Under the pieces are notes generated by a model, which worked only from the letters and a program-made list of their open reading frames with translations, made no database searches and was not told the DNA's origin. Source: Mucilaginibacter sp. (GTDB lineage: Bacteria; Bacteroidota; Bacteroidia; Sphingobacteriales; Sphingobacteriaceae). Taken from it: a stretch of 64,000 nt of DNA. Below, in pieces: positions 8,733-18,357 of the stretch; the stretch's first letter is position 1; the number at the start of each line of letters is the position of its first letter. The translations under genes were made by a program, and so were the position numbers. The stretch lies in assembly GCF_028288205.1 (NCBI RefSeq), contig NZ_JAQBOD010000031.1, positions 140,961 to 204,960 on the forward strand, in the 5' to 3' direction.

Positions 8733-10076
8733 ATGATTCAAAAAGCTTTAATTTTTATAGTACTTATACTTGTTTTTTTTGTTTGGTACTTATTTGAAAA
8801 AAAAGACAGCAAGTACTTATTATTAAGTTTTGTTATTACATGTATTCCTTTTCAAATGGCAATTCCGTTATATGTACCTATGTATATAAGGGATGAAGGA
8901 ACTGGCTCTTTTACCTCTAAAATATTTTTAACAATCCCATTAATAGTATCCATATACTTATTAATTATAAAAAAGAACCAGGGGGTTTTCCAATTTTATA
9001 AAAACGAAAAATGGATTTATTGGGTATTGCTTTTAATACTTATATCAATATGTAACCCCTACAATTATGCAGTATTGGCAACTGTTGCTTTTGCAATTGT
9101 TTTCTTATCGTATATTTTATTTTTCAAATTAATCTATAATTATCTGGGGCCGGCCGATATTGTAAAGGGAGTGTTTTCGAGCTTTATGTTTCTATGTATA
9201 TTACAATTCACACTGGCAATACTATATCCATTATTAGGTGTATCATTTGTAACCACTATTTTTCAGGCAGGAGGAGAGCAATGGGCTACAAGAATAGGTA
9301 CCCGTGCAGGCGCAATAGGTGTTTTTGTAACACCAGCTAACCTGGGCCTGTTCACCACAATTGCTTCAGGATTTTTTTTCGCGAGTTATTTAGGCAACTA
9401 TCAAAAAAAAATAAGTTTGATTTTCCTGTTTGTTAATGTTATAACAATAATTTTAACTTATTCCAGAACATCATATATAACATTGGTTTTTGTATTGTTT
9501 TTAATGTTTTTTATATATAAAAACGCTAAAAAGCCTTTATTCTCATTCCGAAGCGTGCTTTTTGGAATTGTCCCGGCGTTGTTGGTTGTTTATTGGATTG
9601 TTTTCCTATCGCCGCTAAGCGCAATTTTTCTTAAAACAGATGCCGACCAAATGTATGAGGCCCGGCTGGATCATTGGGTAATGGGTATGGAAATTTTCAA
9701 GATGTCTCCAATAATAGGGGTAGGTATAAATACACATGTTGAATTTGTAAACCATGCCATCAATTTATATAAAGTGGTGCATAATGAATTTCTAACTACA
9801 AATCCAATACATAATACCCATTTAATAATCTTAACTGAAACCGGTGTCATAGGTTTTTTATTCTGGGTGATTTTCCTGGTAACATCTGTTGTAAAAGCCA
9901 AACAAAATATTGCTGTTAACAATAACGTAGTTTTTTCATTAGCGCAAATTGGCTTAATAATAACCCTGGTAATTTATGGCTTTACAGATTGGGCGCCGCT
10001 TTCGCAATCTATCTTCCCTATATTTTTATTATTCACATTTTTTAGCAAAAAATATAGCTTAAGATTCAATTTCTGA
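8733..10076 (+). CDS. O-antigen ligase/polymerase family protein (Wzy-like)
   Basis: A 447-residue polytopic membrane protein with about 11-12 hydrophobic helices and the Wzy_C (O-antigen ligase family) arrangement. A large extracytoplasmic loop holds DHWVMGMEIFKMSPIIGVGINTH, followed by NPIHNTHLIILTETGVIGFLFWVIFL. The GVG and H-N-x-H/L-x-x-E-T-G features are typical of the family. In a Wzx/Wzy pathway it would polymerise lipid-linked repeat units at the periplasmic face. It is the first gene of the main rightward run, 133 bases from the divergent beta-helix gene, so a promoter must lie in that gap. Ligase versus polymerase cannot be separated by sequence, but Wza, Wzc and Wzx nearby favour polymerase. 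Confidence 0.85.
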   Translation: MIQKALIFIVLILVFFVWYLFEKKDSKYLLLSFVITCIPFQMAIPLYVPMYIRDEGTGSFTSKIFLTIPLIVSIYLLIIKKNQGVFQFYKNEKWIYWVLLLILISICNPYNYAVLATVAFAIVFLSYILFFKLIYNYLGPADIVKGVFSSFMFLCILQFTLAILYPLLGVSFVTTIFQAGGEQWATRIGTRAGAIGVFVTPANLGLFTTIASGFFFASYLGNYQKKISLIFLFVNVITIILTYSRTSYITLVFVLFLMFFIYKNAKKPLFSFRSVLFGIVPALLVVYWIVFLSPLSAIFLKTDADQMYEARLDHWVMGMEIFKMSPIIGVGINTHVEFVNHAINLYKVVHNEFLTTNPIHNTHLIILTETGVIGFLFWVIFLVTSVVKAKQNIAVNNNVVFSLAQIGLIITLVIYGFTDWAPLSQSIFPIFLLFTFFSKKYSLRFNF

Positions 10077-10220
10077 ATTCTTTGGCCTGATTTTTATGTA
10101 TAAGTTAATTTTTTTAATTGATTTAAAACATTATAGCTGTATTTTCATTTATTTATTTTGATATTTTATGAAGCAACTATATAATAACCCTCTTTTTAAT
10201 TTAAAATCAACTAATAAAGC

Positions 10221-11345
10221 ATGAAAAAATTAATTTTTTTAACAGGAGAAGATATGCTTGATGTTGATTTACCTATTGTTAAAGAAATAAACTCATCCAA
10301 CAACAAAGATTTTCATATAATATGGGTAGTAGTTCTTAGAGGTTATGGTTGGTTTAAAAGGGATGAAATGATTGGCTTTTGCCAACAAAACCAAATAGAA
10401 TGTATAATCCTGGAGCAAATAGGAAAGCTTAAAAACCCGTTAACAATCCTGTTTACCTTTAAGCTGTTAAAATTTTTAAAAAGCTTAAAAGCCGATATTA
10501 TTTATGACAGCTACCTGGGTGTGCCTTACATGCATTTTTTAAGACCGCTTTACTTAAAAAAGAATTTATTTGTAATAGCCATACATGATGTAGTGCAGCA
10601 TTATAAAATGAAAGATAAAATGATACGTACATTTTATTATACATTTTTAATGAAAACGTACTTTAACTTTCATATTTTTTCAGAAAATCAGCTAAGGATT
10701 TTTAAAGAAAAATTTAAAGGAAAAAATTCTTTTTATACCCCCTTGTATTTAAAGAATTTTGGAAATAATGCAGCAAAAAAACTTACTATAAATAAGGATA
10801 TAACCTATTTCCTGTTTTTTGGTATTATTCGTCCCAACAAGGGTTTAGACTTGTTAATAGAGGCTGCAAATATTTTGGGCAAGAAATATAAAAATTTCCA
10901 TATCATAATTGCAGGTAAGTGTGATGATTGGGAGTCATACAGCAGCACAATTAAATATCCGGATCAATTTACTTTAAACATTGGTAATATAGAAAAGCAA
11001 GAGGTGCCGGCACTTTTTGCAAATACACATTTTTTAATGTTGCCTTATAGAGATGTAACGCAAAGCGGTGTGCTGTTAACAGCATATAATTACAATGTAC
11101 CGGTTATAGCATCAAAATTAGAATGGTTTGAAGAGTACGTTGACGACAACGTAAATGGTTATTTATTTGAAAATGAGCACATTGATACTCTTGTAAAAAA
11201 AATGGAAATGGCTATAAATTTAGATCAATCCGCGTATGATAAACTGGTTAGTAATTTAAAAACCTTTATTGCTCAAAGAATAAATATAAAGGAAATAGCT
11301 CGGGAATATGTTAAGTTCTTTAAATCTGTAAACAATAATGAATAG
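10221..11345 (+). CDS. GT4-family glycosyltransferase
   Basis: A 374-residue GT-B glycosyltransferase of family 4. The donor-binding C-terminal half is clear: FFGIIRPNKGLDLLIEA, then HIIIAGK, PALFANTHFLMLPYRDVTQSG, and VIASKLEWFEEYVDDNVNGYLF. These motifs fit the group that uses nucleotide-activated sugars to extend lipid-linked oligosaccharides at the cytoplasmic face. The N-terminal acceptor domain (residues 1-190) is divergent. Its last codons overlap the start of the acetyltransferase gene by 8 bases, which implies translational coupling. The sugars involved are unknown. Confidence 0.9.
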   Translation: MKKLIFLTGEDMLDVDLPIVKEINSSNNKDFHIIWVVVLRGYGWFKRDEMIGFCQQNQIECIILEQIGKLKNPLTILFTFKLLKFLKSLKADIIYDSYLGVPYMHFLRPLYLKKNLFVIAIHDVVQHYKMKDKMIRTFYYTFLMKTYFNFHIFSENQLRIFKEKFKGKNSFYTPLYLKNFGNNAAKKLTINKDITYFLFFGIIRPNKGLDLLIEAANILGKKYKNFHIIIAGKCDDWESYSSTIKYPDQFTLNIGNIEKQEVPALFANTHFLMLPYRDVTQSGVLLTAYNYNVPVIASKLEWFEEYVDDNVNGYLFENEHIDTLVKKMEMAINLDQSAYDKLVSNLKTFIAQRINIKEIAREYVKFFKSVNNNE

Positions 11346-11871
11346 CTTTAAAAACCTGTACAATGGTTTAAAAAACGATTATAATGGCTATGCTAAAGTA
11401 GCCAATAGCAGCATTAAACCCTTGTTTAAAATTCACTATTACTGCAACGTTATTTTCAGGATAAGTCATTTTTTTTATGAGATAAAATTATTGCCTGTTG
11501 CCAAAATTTTTTGGGGAATTAACAGGTTTGTTTATGCTATTGATATTGATCCGGGTGCACAATTAAACGGCGGTTTTGTACTGATTCATGGAATTGGAAT
11601 AGTAATTGGTAGGTACGTTATATCTGAAGGATTATTCAAAATTTATCAGGGTGCTACATTGGGGGGTAATAATGATAAAGAGAGTATGTATGACGGCATA
11701 CTTCTTAAACAACCTTATATAAAAGATAATGTAATTATTGGCATTAATTCAACCGTATTAGGGCCAATTGTAGTTGAGGCGGGGGTGGTTATTGGCGCAA
11801 ATGCAGTAGTAACCAAAAACGTTGCAGCAAATACAGTTATAGTAGGAAATAATAAGATTTTAAAAACATAA
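11338..11871 (+). CDS. Hexapeptide-repeat acetyltransferase (SAT-like)
   Basis: A 177-residue left-handed beta-helix acyltransferase resembling the catalytic half of serine O-acetyltransferase. It has DIDPGAQLNGGFVLIHG, then VISEGLFKIYQGATLGG and the hexapeptide turns VIIGINSTVLGPIVVEAGVVIGANAVV. The conserved His (LIHG) matches the general base position of CysE-like enzymes. The long N-terminal domain of true CysE is missing. The place between two glycosyltransferases points to O-acetylation of an EPS sugar rather than cysteine synthesis. It overlaps the upstream glycosyltransferase by 8 bases and ends 1 base before the next gene. Confidence 0.88.
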   Translation: MNSFKNLYNGLKNDYNGYAKVANSSIKPLFKIHYYCNVIFRISHFFYEIKLLPVAKIFWGINRFVYAIDIDPGAQLNGGFVLIHGIGIVIGRYVISEGLFKIYQGATLGGNNDKESMYDGILLKQPYIKDNVIIGINSTVLGPIVVEAGVVIGANAVVTKNVAANTVIVGNNKILKT

Positions 11872-11872
11872 T

Positions 11873-12880
11873 ATGTCAGTAGAAATACTCTCAACAGCGA
11901 TAGACCTGGATCTTTACGGCGGACAGGAAAAAGTATTAATGGATATTCATGAAGGAATAAAAAATGAATATAATGCCAAAGTGTTAGGATTTATAAAATA
12001 TGATAAACTGCATCCTAAGTATAAAATTTCTAAGTCTGAATATATTAGGCTCAAAAACCCATTGCACTTAAATAACAAGATCATTATTGTTCATGGCAGA
12101 AATGCCATGACTATTTTAATGATATTAAAACGAGTGTTTTTTTTAAATACCAGGTTTTTATATGTGCACCATAATGTATATAATTCATTAAAAAGGGTGT
12201 CTTTTTTTCCCGATAACATTATTTCTATTTCCGGAAAAGTTACAGAAAACCTGATTAATTACTTTGGGCTAAAAAAGCGTAACATACAGCTAATATATAA
12301 TGGCATTAAGCAGGCCACTGCAGCTGATGTAACTGTGACAACCACTAAAAAGGATAAAATAAAAATTGTTTATGCTGCAAGGGTAAATGGAGTAAAACGG
12401 CAATTAGAAATTGTTGAACGCTTAGGTAATAAATTATCGCCCAAAATAGAAATTCATTTTGCAGGCACCGGCCCGGATTATGAAAAATTAAAGGATAAAT
12501 GTAGCCATACAAATAATTTCTTTGCCCTTGGCTTTGTAGATAATACAAATGAGCTTATTGCCAATTCAGACTATTTAATGCTTTATTCAAAGCAGGAAGG
12601 TTTACCCATTTCTTTAATAGAGGGTACGCTGTATGGTAAACCGCTTTTAGTTAATGATGTTGGCGGCAATGCAGAAATTGGCATACCAGGTGTAAATGGC
12701 ATACTGCTTAATAATGATTGGGATGATTTGGCTAATACCTTAAATAGTTTGGTTGATATTCCTGAAGATGAATATTTAAGGATGGGAAAAAATAGCAGAA
12801 AACGCTACGAAGCAATGTTTACTTATGATAAGATGATTGCTGATTATATAAATAAGATAAAGCAAATATCTGCTAATTAA
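11873..12880 (+). CDS. GT4-family glycosyltransferase
   Basis: A 335-residue glycosyltransferase family 4 protein. The opening MSVEILSTAIDLDLYGGQEKVLMD gives the GGQE glycine-rich acceptor loop. The donor half carries KIVYAARVNGVKRQLEIVERL, EIHFAGTGPDYEKLKDKC, and SDYLMLYSKQEGLPISLIEG, the last being the E-x7-E motif typical of GT4. It probably adds one sugar to the lipid-linked EPS repeat. It is packed against the acetyltransferase gene (1-base gap) and 53 bases before the flippase gene, so it belongs to the same transcript. Confidence 0.9.
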   Translation: MSVEILSTAIDLDLYGGQEKVLMDIHEGIKNEYNAKVLGFIKYDKLHPKYKISKSEYIRLKNPLHLNNKIIIVHGRNAMTILMILKRVFFLNTRFLYVHHNVYNSLKRVSFFPDNIISISGKVTENLINYFGLKKRNIQLIYNGIKQATAADVTVTTTKKDKIKIVYAARVNGVKRQLEIVERLGNKLSPKIEIHFAGTGPDYEKLKDKCSHTNNFFALGFVDNTNELIANSDYLMLYSKQEGLPISLIEGTLYGKPLLVNDVGGNAEIGIPGVNGILLNNDWDDLANTLNSLVDIPEDEYLRMGKNSRKRYEAMFTYDKMIADYINKIKQISAN

Positions 12881-12933
12881 ATTTTTTTCATACAGAAATA
12901 GCTATTTAAGCATAAGTAAAACTTAAAGAGTCA

Positions 12934-14406
12934 ATGAAAATATACCACTTAAGTATAAATTATATAACCCAATTATTTAAGAGCACTTTAATTAAAAACA
13001 GTAGCTGGGGTGTACTGTCCCAGTTTTCTCAAACCGTTTTTTTAAGTTTATTTTTTGTAATCTTAGCAAGAGAGTACACTACCGAAATTTTTGCTAAATA
13101 TATAATTGCCTGGGCATTATATCAGTTGGTAACAGCATTTTCTACTATGGGCCTTAGCCAATGGTTTATACGTGAGTTTATTGGTTCAACAAATAAGGAT
13201 GAATTAACCAGTAGGTTTTTAAAAATGCAGATTTATTTTGGTGTTGTATTTTATATAATAAATATACTGCTTGCCTACCTCCTTTATGACGAAAAATTAA
13301 CCCGGTTATTAATTATAGTTTTAGGTGCAAATGTAATTTTTGATAATTTAATAAATGCTATAAAATGTTTAAATATTGCCACGCTCGAACAAAAGAACAC
13401 TTTTATTATTCTTACTATAGAAACATTTTTAAAGTTCCTGGCAGCCTGTATTTTATTCTTATATCCATTTAGCATTATTACTTTATCCTTAATAATATTA
13501 GGGATAAGATTTTTAACACTTAACCTGTTTTTAACCGTTGGATCATCAAATTCTGTAAGCATAAAATCTCTTATTAAGTTTAAAATATTTTATGCTGATA
13601 TTAAAAGATTGGTGGTTTTAAATTGGGCGTTTATAATTATTGGCGGTGTTTCAATTATTAACTGGCGTTTGGCAAACATTGTTATTTCAAAAATGCTAAC
13701 CGCTTTTGATGTGGCCAATTATGAAATATCATTTAAAGTATTTTCTATAGCACAAACATTACCCGTTGTTATTTCTACCTCTGTGTTTCCGTTGCTTGTA
13801 AAGTTATATGCCAAAGATGATAAGCGCGAATTCTTAACATTTTATAAAAAAGTACATCTGTATTATTTACTATTCGGTTTACTGTCTTATACATTTATTT
13901 ATTCTTTTTCCGGAAAATTAATCCCACTTGTTTTTGGAAATAATTATATAAGTAATGCCCAATACACCAGGCAAATGTTTTTAACAATTTTAGTTTTCCC
14001 TACAGCTTTACTGCAGGCTAATATGTTAATTACAATAAACCTGGAAAAATTAGACATGCTTTTTAATACTATAGCACTAATTATAAATTTTGCAATATGT
14101 TTAATCGGACTAACTTTTATAAAGTCATTAAGCGTTGTAAATTATTCCATATTCGCATCATTCTTTGTATTCCATATTTCGCAGGATGTTGTCCTTATAA
14201 AAAGAGGTATAACATCTTTAAAATCAGTAATTAAATTTTATATGGTAAGCGCAATTTTTGTTTTTACTTATATTTATTCAAGCAATATTGTAAACCCTTA
14301 TCTTTTGTTTTTACTTGCATGGATCATAGTATTGAGTTTTTTGTTTCTTACAAAAAACAAGAAAATTTATCAGAAATATAAACTCAGGATGGGCTATTCT
14401 GAATAA
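12934..14406 (+). CDS. Oligosaccharide flippase (Wzx-like)
   Basis: A 490-residue membrane protein with about 12-14 hydrophobic helices, matching the polysaccharide biosynthesis / MOP flippase fold (SSWGVLSQFSQTVFLSLFFVILARE at the start, then AFDVANYEISFKVFSIAQTLPVVISTSVFPLLVKLYAKDD). It would flip the undecaprenyl-diphosphate-linked EPS repeat unit to the periplasm for polymerisation by the Wzy-like protein encoded upstream. It directly follows the GT4 genes and precedes the export genes, as in typical Wzx/Wzy loci. The substrate cannot be read. Confidence 0.88.
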   Translation: MKIYHLSINYITQLFKSTLIKNSSWGVLSQFSQTVFLSLFFVILAREYTTEIFAKYIIAWALYQLVTAFSTMGLSQWFIREFIGSTNKDELTSRFLKMQIYFGVVFYIINILLAYLLYDEKLTRLLIIVLGANVIFDNLINAIKCLNIATLEQKNTFIILTIETFLKFLAACILFLYPFSIITLSLIILGIRFLTLNLFLTVGSSNSVSIKSLIKFKIFYADIKRLVVLNWAFIIIGGVSIINWRLANIVISKMLTAFDVANYEISFKVFSIAQTLPVVISTSVFPLLVKLYAKDDKREFLTFYKKVHLYYLLFGLLSYTFIYSFSGKLIPLVFGNNYISNAQYTRQMFLTILVFPTALLQANMLITINLEKLDMLFNTIALIINFAICLIGLTFIKSLSVVNYSIFASFFVFHISQDVVLIKRGITSLKSVIKFYMVSAIFVFTYIYSSNIVNPYLLFLLAWIIVLSFLFLTKNKKIYQKYKLRMGYSE

Positions 14407-14602
14407 TATTTCAATATGTCGTTTCTTTAGTAGAAAATTAATTTCATTTTGATAAAACAAAAAGCCGCTAAATTAATTTATTAACTATCCCTGTCATTAA
14501 TAGAAATTTATGGATAAAACTATCCGAATATTTCTATAACTGTTAAGACAGAATTTTAATGTTTTTTATTAATAAAATGTTTAATTGTTAAAGCCCCATT
14601 CA

Positions 14603-15391
14603 ATGATCACTCCAAAAACTTCCATTTTAAATTTATTAATATTATTTGTTTTGCTGTTTACATCATGTACGCCTTATAAAAATATTCCTTATTTTCAAGA
14701 TTTAGAAAGTACACAAGCATCAGAAGAAAAAATTGATAATTATGCTCAATTAAAAATACAACCTACAGACGTTTTAGGCATTAATGTTACCAGCAGAAAT
14801 CCGGAATCGTCGTCCATATTTAACTATAATTTAACCAGAGCAAATGGCAATAATTATAATACTTCGCCAGATAATCCGGTTATAGGTTATTTAGTTGATG
14901 AAAAAGGATTTATTCATCTTCCCTTAATTGGCGATTTTCAGGTAGCCGGCCTTACAACATCTCAAATAAGAGACAAATTAAGCATTGCTTTACAAACCTT
15001 TTACAAAGACCCCGTTGTTAATATCAGGATTCTAAACTTTAAAATATCTGTATACGGTGATGTTGCGCGCCCTAATGTTTACACTTTACAAAACGAACAA
15101 ACATCTATTACAGAAGCAATAAGCCTTGCTGGAGATCTTAATATAACCGCAATGCGTAAAAATGTGCTTTTGATAAGGTTTGAAAATGGCGAACGTAAAT
15201 ACATTCATCTTGACCTAACTTCAAAGAAACTAATGGAGTCGCCATACTTTTATCTTAAAAATAATGATCAGATCTATGTTCAACCCGGTAAATCTAAATT
15301 TGCTTCGGTAAACGATGCTGGTTTCCGTGCTGCAACCTTAATTCTGTCCGGGCTTTCTATTATTGCAATCCTGGTTTCCCGCTCATATTAA
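14603..15391 (+). CDS. Polysaccharide export lipoprotein (Wza-like, SLBB)
   Basis: A 262-residue outer-membrane export protein. The signal MITPKTSILNLLILFV ends in lipobox FTSC, so it is a lipoprotein. The Poly_export domain is seen as YAQLKIQPTDVLGINV, and a SLBB-like domain as ISVYGDVARPNVYTLQNEQTSITEAISLAGDL. A C-terminal hydrophobic helix follows (ATLILSGLSIIAILV). Bacteroidota Wza proteins have this short form. It would form the outer-membrane channel or periplasmic connector for EPS export together with the Wzc protein encoded 12 bases downstream. An in-frame TTG six codons upstream is less likely than this ATG. Confidence 0.92.
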   Translation: MITPKTSILNLLILFVLLFTSCTPYKNIPYFQDLESTQASEEKIDNYAQLKIQPTDVLGINVTSRNPESSSIFNYNLTRANGNNYNTSPDNPVIGYLVDEKGFIHLPLIGDFQVAGLTTSQIRDKLSIALQTFYKDPVVNIRILNFKISVYGDVARPNVYTLQNEQTSITEAISLAGDLNITAMRKNVLLIRFENGERKYIHLDLTSKKLMESPYFYLKNNDQIYVQPGKSKFASVNDAGFRAATLILSGLSIIAILVSRSY

Positions 15392-15403
15392 TATTTTTTA
15401 TCA

Positions 15404-17743
15404 ATGAATAATCTCACACAGATATCAACTTTTGCAATCGAAAAAGAAAAAGACAATACAGTCAACTTTAAAAACATTGTAAATAACTATAAGCATTACT
15501 GGTACATTTTTTTTATAGCAGTAATTATTATGCTATCAGTTGCATTTGTATATCTTCTTTTTGCCGAACCGGTGTATGAGATAAAGGCTTCTTTATTAAT
15601 TAACCAGGATAATAATCAAAATACGCAACAACAACAGTCTGTATTGGATAAAATAGATTTGCCAAGTACATCAGAAATCACTGAAAACGAAATCGCGAAG
15701 TTAAAGGCAACAAACCTGATACAACAAGTTGTAACTGATTTAAATTTGGCTACTACCTATAAAGTAAAAAAGGGGGTTGCCTATAAAGAATTATATACAT
15801 CACTTCCATTTAAATTTATCATGGTTAAGCTCAACCCCAATTTTACCGATGATAAACGTGAAGTAAACATTACTATAAAAGATACGGGGGCATTTTTTTA
15901 TAAAAATGCGAATGACAAGCTTGAAGGATTTAAATTTAATACCAATGTAACTTCGGATATCGGTACATGGAAGCTGGTACCTACACCTAATATTGGTTTT
16001 TTTAAAAATGCAAATATCAAGGTAGCCTTACTTGATCCGGAAAAAGCTGCACTTATATATCAAAAATCAATTAATGCCACTTTAGAAGATAAACTTGCAT
16101 CAGCTGTTGATTTAACTATTAATGATAATATTGTACAAAGAGGCAAAGACATACTAAACCATTTAATTTATGTTTATGATAATGCAGAAGTGCAACAAAA
16201 AACCAAAGAAACAAAGAGTACAATCAATTTTATTGACCAAAGATTAGCCTCTTTAACCGGTGATTTAACAAATTCTGAAAAAAATATAGCAACTTTTAAA
16301 AGTTCAAATCAATTAACAGACATTGAATCTACTTCTAAGTATAACCTGGATAATTTGCAGGCAAACGATGCAAGGTTAAATGAAATTAATGTACAATTAA
16401 GTATAGTTGACGGAATTGAAAAATATATTAATAACCCGAGTAATAAAGGTAAAGCGCCCGCGGCTATTGGTATTGCCGATCCTACATTAGTTAGCTCAAT
16501 TGAAAAGCTATCTCAATTAGAATTACAAAAGGAGCAAATGTTGGCAACTACCCCTGAAACTAATCCGGATTTTGAGCAAATTAACAGGCAAATTCAAACT
16601 ACCAGGGCTTCTATAAAAGAAAATGTACAAAACATTAAATCGTCGCTTTTAAATGCGCAAAATAAAATGCAGGCGGTTAACTCGCATGTTGAATCTTCTA
16701 TAACCAACATTCCGGTTCAGGAAAGAGAATATTTGAGCATAAAAAGACAACAGTCAATCAAAGAAAATTTGTACATATATCTATTACAAAAGCGTGAAGA
16801 AGTATCTTTAAATTATGCCAAAACCGTAAAAAATTATAGAGTTTTAGACAATGCTTATAGCGGTCCTTTAAAATGGCCTAAAAAGAGTATTGTTTATGCA
16901 GCAGCTTTTCTTTTAGGACTGGTTTTGGCCATGGCATTTATTTACTTTAAAGAAAAATTAAATAATGCTATTATTAATCCGGAAGAAATTGAGGAAGAAA
17001 CTAAGCTGCAGATATTAAATGAAATTAATAAAAATACATCCAAAGATCCAATTGTTATTAATAATAAGAATAACAGTTTGATAAGTGAGCAATTTAGAAC
17101 GTTAAGATCAAAACTGCATTATTTAACGGATAGAAATGAAAAATCAAGAGTTATTTTACTTACCTCAAGTGTATCAGGAGAAGGAAAAAGTTTTATAAGC
17201 AGTAACCTGGGAATAGTTCTTGCGTCAACAGGTAAAAAAACAATTGTTTTAGAATTAGATTTGAGAAGATCTAAACTAACCGAAATTTTTAAACTATCAA
17301 AAGAGCATCCCGGTATAACTGATTATCTTTTGGATAAGGCCACCATTAATGACATCATAAGGCCATCAGAAATTATTCCCTCTCTTGATATCATTAGCGG
17401 AGGATCTGTAGATTCTAACCCCTCAGAACTATTAGAAAGTGAACAGTTAAATCAATTAATAAATGAACTAAAAAACACTTATGATAATATATTAATTGAT
17501 AGCCCTCCGGTACACCTTGTAGCGGATGCTTTAATACTGTCGCGCGTTGCTCAAATTACACTTTACATAGTTAGACAAGGTTTTACTAAAAAATCCGAAT
17601 TGAAATTCATAAATCAATTGCATGAAGAAGGTAAAATACCGCAGATGCATCTAATTTTTAATGGTGTAAGTAATAAAAGATATGGTTATGGCTACGGTTA
17701 TGATAATTCATATTATTCATCAATAAAAATAAAATCAGCATAA
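15404..17743 (+). CDS. Polysaccharide co-polymerase / tyrosine autokinase (Wzc-like)
   Basis: A 779-residue inner-membrane protein joining a Wzz chain-length domain to a bacterial tyrosine (BY) kinase. The first membrane helix is at about 32-53 (YWYIFFIAVIIMLSVAFVYL) and the second at about 495-515 (SIVYAAAFLLGLVLAMAFIY). The coiled periplasmic part lies between. The cytoplasmic kinase shows Walker A at about 582-590 (SSVSGEGKS), Walker A' (LELDLRRSKL) and Walker B (ILIDSPP). A tyrosine-rich tail near the end (YGYGYGYDNSYY) is the expected autophosphorylation site. It would set chain length and drive export together with the Wza-like lipoprotein. A large hairpin follows the stop codon. Confidence 0.94.
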   Translation: MNNLTQISTFAIEKEKDNTVNFKNIVNNYKHYWYIFFIAVIIMLSVAFVYLLFAEPVYEIKASLLINQDNNQNTQQQQSVLDKIDLPSTSEITENEIAKLKATNLIQQVVTDLNLATTYKVKKGVAYKELYTSLPFKFIMVKLNPNFTDDKREVNITIKDTGAFFYKNANDKLEGFKFNTNVTSDIGTWKLVPTPNIGFFKNANIKVALLDPEKAALIYQKSINATLEDKLASAVDLTINDNIVQRGKDILNHLIYVYDNAEVQQKTKETKSTINFIDQRLASLTGDLTNSEKNIATFKSSNQLTDIESTSKYNLDNLQANDARLNEINVQLSIVDGIEKYINNPSNKGKAPAAIGIADPTLVSSIEKLSQLELQKEQMLATTPETNPDFEQINRQIQTTRASIKENVQNIKSSLLNAQNKMQAVNSHVESSITNIPVQEREYLSIKRQQSIKENLYIYLLQKREEVSLNYAKTVKNYRVLDNAYSGPLKWPKKSIVYAAAFLLGLVLAMAFIYFKEKLNNAIINPEEIEEETKLQILNEINKNTSKDPIVINNKNNSLISEQFRTLRSKLHYLTDRNEKSRVILLTSSVSGEGKSFISSNLGIVLASTGKKTIVLELDLRRSKLTEIFKLSKEHPGITDYLLDKATINDIIRPSEIIPSLDIISGGSVDSNPSELLESEQLNQLINELKNTYDNILIDSPPVHLVADALILSRVAQITLYIVRQGFTKKSELKFINQLHEEGKIPQMHLIFNGVSNKRYGYGYGYDNSYYSSIKIKSA

Positions 17744-17746
17744 TTG

Positions 17747-17804
17747 TATCAATTTTTAATATAAAAGAGATATATAATTTTGTTCTTTTATTTAAAAATT
17801 GATA
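17747..17804 (+). terminator. Long AT-rich hairpin after the Wzc gene
   Basis: About 20-bp stem with one bulged T (arms at 17748-17768 and 17784-17803) and a 15-base loop, starting 4 bases after the stop codon. There is no long T-run after it on the plus strand, so it may protect mRNA ends or weaken read-through rather than stop transcription fully. The arms begin with ATCAATTTTTAA and end with TTAAAAATTGAT. Confidence 0.6.
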
Positions 17805-17845
17805 ATAATAAATTATTATTTTAAATTTGTTTCAATTTACCAAGA

Positions 17846-18046
17846 TTGAAACAGCGAATTATAAGCCCATTTAATTTTTTTGCTCAAAAGTATAAGAAAA
17901 GGACTACAAGCCATTTCATAGACGATAATGCTGAGCAAGATCCTGCACCTAAAAGACAGACGTCAACAGCGGTAATAGTAATAAGCGTTATTATTGCTAA
18001 TGCAATTGTTGGTTTAATAATCTATCTTATTTGTGTTGTTTTTTAA
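17846..18046 (+). CDS. Small single-pass membrane protein
   Basis: A 66-residue candidate with a TTG start (no in-frame ATG is available). The first 43 residues are basic and polar (KQRIISPFNFFAQKYKKRTT). Residues 44-66 form one strong membrane helix rich in Ile and Val and ending in VVF at the stop. I do not recognise a family. The layout (short cytoplasmic tail, C-terminal anchor) and its place right after the Wzc hairpin suggest an accessory or tail-anchored protein of the EPS machinery, but this is inference. The non-ATG start lowers confidence. Confidence 0.5.
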   Translation: MKQRIISPFNFFAQKYKKRTTSHFIDDNAEQDPAPKRQTSTAVIVISVIIANAIVGLIIYLICVVF

Positions 18047-18357
18047 TTTTGCAGTTTAGTTTTATGGTGTATAAAGAACACTTAGAAATTATTTTTCAAT
18101 CTGCCCGGGCATTATATCGTCTGTCCTAAAATCCCCCAAATTTATTTTAAACGTATAATATTTTATACACCCCTGTGTAAGCTAAACTTAAATTTATTTA
18201 TAAAATACAATAAAAAATTTATCGTAGAGATATTTATTGCACTTTATATAAATATTGCTTTCTAAATTCAACTAAATATTAATTGTTGATTAATAAATTA
18301 TGTTCATTGGCATTGATTTTGAATACACTTCAAGAATTAATTTAAAATGAATATAAA
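18047..18357. other. Intergenic region with promoter signals
   Basis: 311 AT-rich bases between the small membrane protein gene and the Alg14-like fusion gene. There is no coding potential. The right end holds the sigma-54-like element described separately. Elsewhere I see only a minor 6-bp inverted repeat (GTATAA/TTATAC near 18153-18168). Confidence 0.5.
18307..18322 (+). promoter_or_regulatory. Possible sigma-54-type -24/-12 promoter
   Basis: TTGGCAT, 5 bases, TTGA. It starts 51 bases before the ATG at 18358, against 52 bases for the matching element at 5589. The -24 half fits the RpoN consensus and the -12 half has GA in place of GC. The two elements share spacing, while the flanking sequence is otherwise different. 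Confidence 0.35.

Noticed and set aside
11338..11871. Cysteine-synthesis serine acetyltransferase (CysE)
   Set aside because: The N-terminal CysE domain is missing and the gene overlaps EPS glycosyltransferase genes, so a sugar acetyltransferase is more likely.
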